Of a stretch of 64,000 nt of DNA, positions 59,806 to 64,000 are shown piece after piece. The stretch is from the NCBI RefSeq assembly GCF_001889265.1, contig NZ_CP018151.1:2790001-2854000 (forward strand). Direction: 5' to 3'. Every line of letters starts with the position of its first letter. The first letter of the stretch is position 1. The stretch comes from Microbacterium sp. 1.5R. GTDB taxonomy: Bacteria; Actinomycetota; Actinomycetes; Actinomycetales; Microbacteriaceae. The notes below the pieces were generated by a model. That model worked only from the letters and a program-made list of their open reading frames with translations. It did no database searches and was not told the DNA's origin. The position numbers and the translations under genes were made by a program.

Positions 59806-60858
59806 ATGATCGCGAGCGCGCACGACGACGGATCCGTCCACCCGAAGGGTCGTCGCCCCTGGCATCGCACGAAGGTGGCGGTCGGAATCGTGCTGATCGT
59901 CGTCGCCGTGGTGGCGATCATCGGCGCGCTCACCCCCTGGCCGTCCGCGATGGTCATCCGCGCGGTGTTCACCCGGGGCGGCGACGAGACTGCCGCCGAG
60001 ATGGACAAGCACGTGCCCGACACCGAACTCACCGAGAAGCTCGATCTCGCGTATGCGGACGGCGGCGCCGACACCACGATGGACGTCTTCACACCGGCAT
60101 CCGCCACGGGCCCGCTTCCGACCGTCGTCTGGATTCACGGCGGCGCCTGGATCTCGGGATCGAAGGAGAACGTCGACCCGTACATGCGGATCCTCGCTGC
60201 GGAGGGCTACACGACCATCGCCGTGAACTACACCATCGGACCCGAAGGGGTGTATCCGCTCGCCGTGCACCAGCTCAACGACGCGCTCGCCTACATCGAC
60301 GCGCACGCCGACGAGCTGGGCGTCGACCCGACCCAGATCGTGCTCGCGGGCGACTCCGCCGGAGGTCAGCTGGCCAGTCAGATGGCGACGCTCATCACGA
60401 GCCCCGACTACGCCGACATCATGGACGTCACCCCGGCGCTCGAGGCCGAGCAGGTGGTGGCGACCGTGCTGAACTGCGGCGTCTACGACCTGGCCGCACT
60501 CGCGACGCTCGACGGCATCGCCGGCTGGGGGCTGAAGACCTCGATGTGGGCGTACTCAGGCACCAAGACCTGGGCCGAGGACTCGACCGGTGCCACGATG
60601 TCGACGATCGACTGGGTCACCGAGGACTTCCCGACGACCTACATCTCGGGCGGCAACGGCGACGGTCTCACCTGGCTGCAGTCGATCCCCATGGCCCAGC
60701 GGCTCGACGCGCTCGGCGTCGACATGACGACCCTCTTCTGGCCTGCGCCGCACGAGCCGCAGCTGCCCCACGAATACCAGTTCCATCTCGACATGCCGGA
60801 TGCGCAGACGGCCCTGCAGAAGACCATCGACTTCCTGGACGCGCACACCACCCGCTGA
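59806..60858 (+). CDS. Membrane-anchored alpha/beta hydrolase (esterase/lipase, HSL-like)
   Basis: A 350-residue protein with one N-terminal transmembrane helix (VAVGIVLIVVAVVAIIGALT, about 24-43), so the hydrolase domain faces outside. The oxyanion motif is PTVVWIHGGAWISGSKE (HGGAW), the nucleophile elbow LAGDSAGGQLASQM (GDSAGG), Asp is near SGGNGDG and His in HEYQFHLD. This is the hormone-sensitive-lipase/esterase D group acting on short acyl esters. A GGAGAGGGG ribosome site precedes ATG 59806. Confidence 0.86.
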   Translation: MIASAHDDGSVHPKGRRPWHRTKVAVGIVLIVVAVVAIIGALTPWPSAMVIRAVFTRGGDETAAEMDKHVPDTELTEKLDLAYADGGADTTMDVFTPASATGPLPTVVWIHGGAWISGSKENVDPYMRILAAEGYTTIAVNYTIGPEGVYPLAVHQLNDALAYIDAHADELGVDPTQIVLAGDSAGGQLASQMATLITSPDYADIMDVTPALEAEQVVATVLNCGVYDLAALATLDGIAGWGLKTSMWAYSGTKTWAEDSTGATMSTIDWVTEDFPTTYISGGNGDGLTWLQSIPMAQRLDALGVDMTTLFWPAPHEPQLPHEYQFHLDMPDAQTALQKTIDFLDAHTTR

Positions 60859-60900
60859 CGGGGGCGGAGTCGGCGTGGGCCGTCTTTCGTGTCCCGCTGC

Positions 60901-62274
60901 CTACTTCATCGTGTCGAGGATGCCGACGAGGTCGTCGAACGTGGTGAGCGGGTTGAGGATCGCGAAGCGGGTGTTCGGGCGGCCCCCGTGCGAGCTCGGC
61001 ACGACGAACGCACGCTGCGAGTCGAGGAGCTCGTCGGACCACCGGTCGTAGTCGCCGCGTTCCCAGCCCTCGCGTTCGAAGACGACGACCGACAGCTGGG
61101 GGTCGCGCACGAGACGGAGCTCGGGCCGCGCGGCGATCTCGGCGGCGATCCGCTGCGTCAGAGCGAGCGTCGCGCTCACGGCCTCGCGATACGCCGTCAC
61201 CCCGTACGTCGCGAGCGAGAACCAGAGCGGCAACCCCCGGGGGCGCCGGGTGAGCTGGATCGAGTAGTCCGACGGGCTGAAGTCGCCCGCGTCGGTGAGC
61301 GTGTCGAGGTATTCGGCGTGCTGGGTGTGCGCGCGACGACCCGCATCGGGGTCGCGGTAGATCAGCGCGCAGCAGTCGAAGGGCGCGAACAGCCACTTGT
61401 GCGGATCGACGATCACCGAGTCGGCTCGCTCCACCCCGGCGAAGACACCCCGAGCCTCGGGGGCCAGCATGGCGGTCAGCCCATACGCGCCGTCGATGTG
61501 CAGCCAGAAGTCGAACTCGTCCTTCAGCGCGGCGATGCCGGCGATGTCGTCGACGATGCCGAAGTTGGTCGAGCCGCCGGTGGCGACCACCGCGCAGATC
61601 TCGTCGCCGTGCTCGGCGAGTGCGTCGCGCACCGCGTCCGCCCTCAGCACGCCGTCGTCTCCGGCCGGCACGAGCAGCACGTCGGCGTCCATGACCTTCG
61701 CCGCCGACTTGTTCGAGGAGTGCGCCTCGACGCTGCACACGATCTTCCAGCGACGAGGCAGCTCCTTGCCCGCGTCGAGCAGCTTCGCCTTCGCCGCCTC
61801 GCGCGCCGCGACGAGTGCCGACAGGTTGCCGATCGTGCCGCCCTGCACGAACACCCCACCCGCGGTGTCGGGAAGGCCGAACTCGGAGGCGAGGAACGAC
61901 AGCACCTCGTTCTCGGCATGCACGGCTCCTGCGCCCTCGAGCCAGCTGCCGCCATAGAGGCCGGATGCCGAGACCACGAGGTCGAACGCGATCGACGCGA
62001 TGGTCGGCGCCGTCGGGATGAACGACAGATACGCCGGGTGGCTCGTCGTCAGGCAGGCGGGAGCGAGGATGTGCTCGAACACGCTGAGCGCCCGCTGCGA
62101 TCCGAGACCCGCATCGGTGATCGTCGTGCCGACCAGACGGTCGAGCTCGGCGGGCGACTGGGGCTTGTCGAGCGGCACATCGGCCGCGAGCATCCGCCGG
62201 CGCGAGTAGTCGAGCACTGCATCGACGATCGCCGTCGATTCGGCCGAGGCCGCGTGCATGCGTTCTGCTCCCAT
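60901..62274 (-). CDS. PLP-dependent group II (aromatic/aspartate-type) decarboxylase
   Basis: A 457-residue fold-type I PLP decarboxylase. It contains HPAYLSFIPTAPTIASIAFDLVVSASGLYGGSW, FVQGGTIGNLSALVAAREA and CSVEAHSSNKSAAKVM for cofactor contact, WLHIDGAYG, and the Schiff-base Lys in SVIVDPHKWLFAPFDCCAL (about residue 303). It resembles aromatic amino-acid/diaminobutyrate decarboxylases; the substrate is inferred only to be an amino acid. It is followed upstream by a TetR gene (9 bp) and then the divergent agmatine deiminase, so a link to amine metabolism is likely. Confidence 0.88.
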   Translation of the reverse strand: MGAERMHAASAESTAIVDAVLDYSRRRMLAADVPLDKPQSPAELDRLVGTTITDAGLGSQRALSVFEHILAPACLTTSHPAYLSFIPTAPTIASIAFDLVVSASGLYGGSWLEGAGAVHAENEVLSFLASEFGLPDTAGGVFVQGGTIGNLSALVAAREAAKAKLLDAGKELPRRWKIVCSVEAHSSNKSAAKVMDADVLLVPAGDDGVLRADAVRDALAEHGDEICAVVATGGSTNFGIVDDIAGIAALKDEFDFWLHIDGAYGLTAMLAPEARGVFAGVERADSVIVDPHKWLFAPFDCCALIYRDPDAGRRAHTQHAEYLDTLTDAGDFSPSDYSIQLTRRPRGLPLWFSLATYGVTAYREAVSATLALTQRIAAEIAARPELRLVRDPQLSVVVFEREGWERGDYDRWSDELLDSQRAFVVPSSHGGRPNTRFAILNPLTTFDDLVGILDTMK

Positions 62275-62283
62275 GAGCTGTCC

Positions 62284-63012
62284 TTACCTGAGGGTTTCTG
62301 CGGGCTGTGCGGGCTGTGCGGGCTGTGCGGGCTGTGCTGCCCGTCGTGCTGCGCCGGGCTCGAGATCGTCCGACACCGGAGCGGAGGGCTCCGGAACGTC
62401 CGTCACGGGGACATCGAGCACGGCGGAGAGGGTGCGGCGAGCGAGTGCCGCCCGATCGCGCGGTGCCCAGTGCACGAGCGAGTGGGCGCTCATCCCGTCG
62501 ACCATGGCGAGCAGCATCCACGCCGACGAATCGGGATCGACCCGCACTGCCGGATCTTCGGCGATCGCCCGGGCGATGAGGTCTTCGAGGGCGCTGTGCC
62601 AGAGGTCCATCTCGGTGCGCACCCGGGTGCCGAGCGCCTCGTTGCGGGCTCCGAGCGCCCACGACTGCACCCACACCATCGCCACGTCGTCGCGCGAGTC
62701 GTCGAGCAGCGTCTCGATGAGACGCAGCAGATTCGTGCGCAGGTCGACAGTCGGGTCGTAGGAGGAGATGACCTCTTCGCGCTCGGCCGCGACGATCGTC
62801 GTGAAGACCTCGGCGACGAACGACTCCATCACGGGCCGGTAGTGGGCGACGAGAGCGGGTGTGACGCCGACCCGCGCAGCGACGGCGCGCACGGTGAGGG
62901 CCTCGAGGCCGCTCTCCGAGGCGAGCGATACGGCGCCGTCGAGGATCGAGCGTTCGCGCTCCTCCGGCGGCAGCCTGCGCGGTGCGGCGGCTCTTGACGT
63001 GGTCTTCATCAC
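62284..63012 (-). CDS. TetR-family regulator with repetitive C-terminus
   Basis: A 242-residue regulator. HTH at about 15-62: PPEERERSILDGAVSLASESGLEALTVRAVAARVGVTPALVAHYRPVMESF. The ligand domain resembles BetI-type C-terminal regions (MVWVQSWALGARNEALGTRVRTEMDLWHSALEDLIARAIAED). The tail ends in Ala-Gln-Pro repeats from a 9-bp DNA repeat. It is co-directional with the decarboxylase gene 9 bp away and divergent from agmatine deiminase, so probably controls both. GTG 63012 (or ATG 63009) lies just after the promoter. Confidence 0.86.
   Translation of the reverse strand: MMKTTSRAAAPRRLPPEERERSILDGAVSLASESGLEALTVRAVAARVGVTPALVAHYRPVMESFVAEVFTTIVAAEREEVISSYDPTVDLRTNLLRLIETLLDDSRDDVAMVWVQSWALGARNEALGTRVRTEMDLWHSALEDLIARAIAEDPAVRVDPDSSAWMLLAMVDGMSAHSLVHWAPRDRAALARRTLSAVLDVPVTDVPEPSAPVSDDLEPGAARRAAQPAQPAQPAQPAETLR
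62301..62336 (-). repeat. Four tandem CGGGCTGTG units encoding Ala-Gln-Pro repeats
   Basis: Four perfect 9-bp copies in the 3' end of the TetR gene encode its AQP-type tail. Copy-number change would alter the tail in frame. Confidence 0.93.
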
Positions 63013-63017
63013 GGGTT

Positions 63018-63046
63018 ACCGTATCACTCGTTGATCGCGTGTTCAA
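63018..63046 (-). promoter_or_regulatory. Promoter of the TetR-decarboxylase operon
   Basis: TTGAAC (63041-63046), 17-bp spacer and TACGGT (63018-63023) on the minus strand. The GTG at 63012 follows after 5 nt, so the transcript may be leaderless. TTGA/TCAA (63031-63046) and TCACT/AGTGA elements around it form an imperfect inverted repeat that may be the TetR operator. Confidence 0.6.
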
Positions 63047-63100
63047 TAGTGACGGCGACTCTCGTTGCCGAGGTCGTGATCAGCAGCGAGGGAGACAACC

Positions 63101-64000
63101 ATGGCCTGGCACATGCCCGCCGAGACCGCACCGCACGACCGCACCTGGATGGCGTTCCCCGCCGAGGGGCCGACGCTCGGCGAGACGGCGACCGAGCGCG
63201 ACGAGGGCTACGAGACCTGGACCGCCGTCGCCCATGCGGTCGCCGAGTTCGAGCCGGTCACGATGATCGTCGACCCGGCGGAGATCGCCCGCGCCCGGCG
63301 GATGCTCAGCGGTGCCATCGACATCGTCGAGGCGCCGGTCGACGAGTTCTGGATGCGCGACTCCGGGCCGACGTTCGTCATCGACGACGAGCGACCCGGC
63401 GTGCTCGGCGCGGTGGACTGGATCTTCAACGGGTGGGGCGCACCGGCCTGGGCGCAGTGGCAGAAGGCGGCGCAGCACGCGCGCATCATCGCCGGGGCCG
63501 TCGACGCCGAGCTCGTGAGCTCGACCCTCGTCAACGAGGGCGGCGGAATCCACGTCGACGGCGAGGGCACCGTGCTGCTCACCGAGACCGTGCAGCTCGA
63601 TCCGCGCCGCAATCCCTACGCCGACAAGGCCCGCGTCGAGGCCGAGATGGCCCGCACTCTCGGCACCTCGAAGGCCGTGTGGCTGCCCCGGGGCCTGACC
63701 CGCGACTACGACGACTTCGGCACGAACGGCCACGTCGACATCGTCGCGACGATCGTCTCCCCCGGTCGGCTGCTGCTGCACGATCAGCAGGATCCCGCGC
63801 ACCCCGACCACGAGGTCACCCGCGAGCTGCGCGCGCACCTCGGCGATCAGACCGATGCCGCCGGTCGCCGCTTCGAGATCGTCGACCTGCCCGCGCCCGC
63901 GACCCTGCGCGACGGCGAGGGCTTCGTGGACTGGAGCTACGTCAACCATCTGGTCACCAACGACGGCGTCGTCGCGTGCGGGTTCGGCGACGAGAAGGCG
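63101..64000 (+). CDS. aguA: Agmatine deiminase (3' end outside window)
   Basis: The first 300 residues of a peptidyl-arginine-deiminase-type agmatine deiminase: MPAETAPHDRTWMAFPAEG, DEFWMRDSGPTFVIDD with the substrate-binding WMRDSGP (about 86-92), LVNEGGGIHVDGEGTVLLTE and TNGHVDIVATI. The catalytic Cys lies beyond the edge. It converts agmatine to N-carbamoylputrescine and ammonia in putrescine synthesis. GAGGGAG is 6 nt before ATG 63101. It is divergent from TetR and the PLP decarboxylase, which could make an amine in the same metabolism. Confidence 0.9.
   Translation, partial: MAWHMPAETAPHDRTWMAFPAEGPTLGETATERDEGYETWTAVAHAVAEFEPVTMIVDPAEIARARRMLSGAIDIVEAPVDEFWMRDSGPTFVIDDERPGVLGAVDWIFNGWGAPAWAQWQKAAQHARIIAGAVDAELVSSTLVNEGGGIHVDGEGTVLLTETVQLDPRRNPYADKARVEAEMARTLGTSKAVWLPRGLTRDYDDFGTNGHVDIVATIVSPGRLLLHDQQDPAHPDHEVTRELRAHLGDQTDAAGRRFEIVDLPAPATLRDGEGFVDWSYVNHLVTNDGVVACGFGDEKA

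Overview
The window is chromosomal DNA from a high-GC Gram-positive actinobacterium, most likely Microbacterium or a close relative in Microbacteriaceae. The evidence is strong GC bias at third codon positions, menaquinone biosynthesis (menA), a DUF222-HNH endonuclease, several small actinobacterial families, and about twenty genes whose start codon lies 6-7 nt after a TAnnnT -10 box, which is typical of leaderless actinobacterial transcripts. No rRNA, CRISPR array, integrase or transposase was seen. About 59 protein genes are supported. The first (HerA-like ATPase) and last (agmatine deiminase) run off the ends.

Layout. 1-4.3 kb: ATPase fragment, arfB-type ribosome rescue hydrolase, MFS exporter divergent from its TetR regulator, an odd tRNA-Met-like sequence and a membrane protein. 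4.3-10.2 kb: a minus-strand five-gene operon for a nonulosonic (sialic-type) acid surface polymer. It holds a putative glycosyltransferase, a NeuB-type synthase, a cytidylyltransferase fused to a KdsC-like phosphatase and carrying a 13-glutamine tract, a polysialyltransferase-family protein and a GT2 glycosyltransferase. 10.4-21.2 kb: housekeeping and metabolic genes, including menA, an Lrp/AsnC regulator divergent from a DUF6421-SDR pair, MFS and threonine aldolase. 21.3-30.7 kb: esterase, an ABC-F protein behind a structured leader, the large helicase Lhr, EI24 and Nei. 30.7-41.5 kb: mixed genes including purU, a cation/proton antiporter, nitronate monooxygenase, a second YidC/Oxa1 insertase, transporters, an FHA protein and CinA.

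41.5-49.0 kb is a phosphonate module. phnD, phnC, fused phnE, an FAD oxidoreductase, a phosphonatase-like HAD hydrolase and a zinc dehydrogenase read as one minus-strand operon. Next to it is a divergent GntR/UTRA regulator, with a 22-bp near-palindrome over the phnD promoter. The natural reading is uptake of an aminophosphonate, oxidative deamination, C-P cleavage and aldehyde handling, with no PhnW transaminase in the window.

49.3-51.3 kb is the most intriguing locus. A NarL-type histidine kinase and its response regulator are divergently transcribed across an AT-rich gap. A perfect Shine-Dalgarno in that gap drives a 15-codon ORF (MSFWNQVGHFFGFYR) just ahead of the kinase, a candidate signal, antimicrobial or leader peptide.

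51.4-64 kb: HNH endonuclease with a Thr-Asp hexanucleotide repeat, GNAT and EamA genes in repeat-rich surroundings, M18 aminopeptidase, an NCS1 permease-isochorismatase pair, an MBL hydrolase divergent from a TetR regulator with a clear operator, an alpha/beta hydrolase, and a PLP decarboxylase/TetR/agmatine deiminase group. Family names given without motifs (DUF numbers) are from memory and not from a search.
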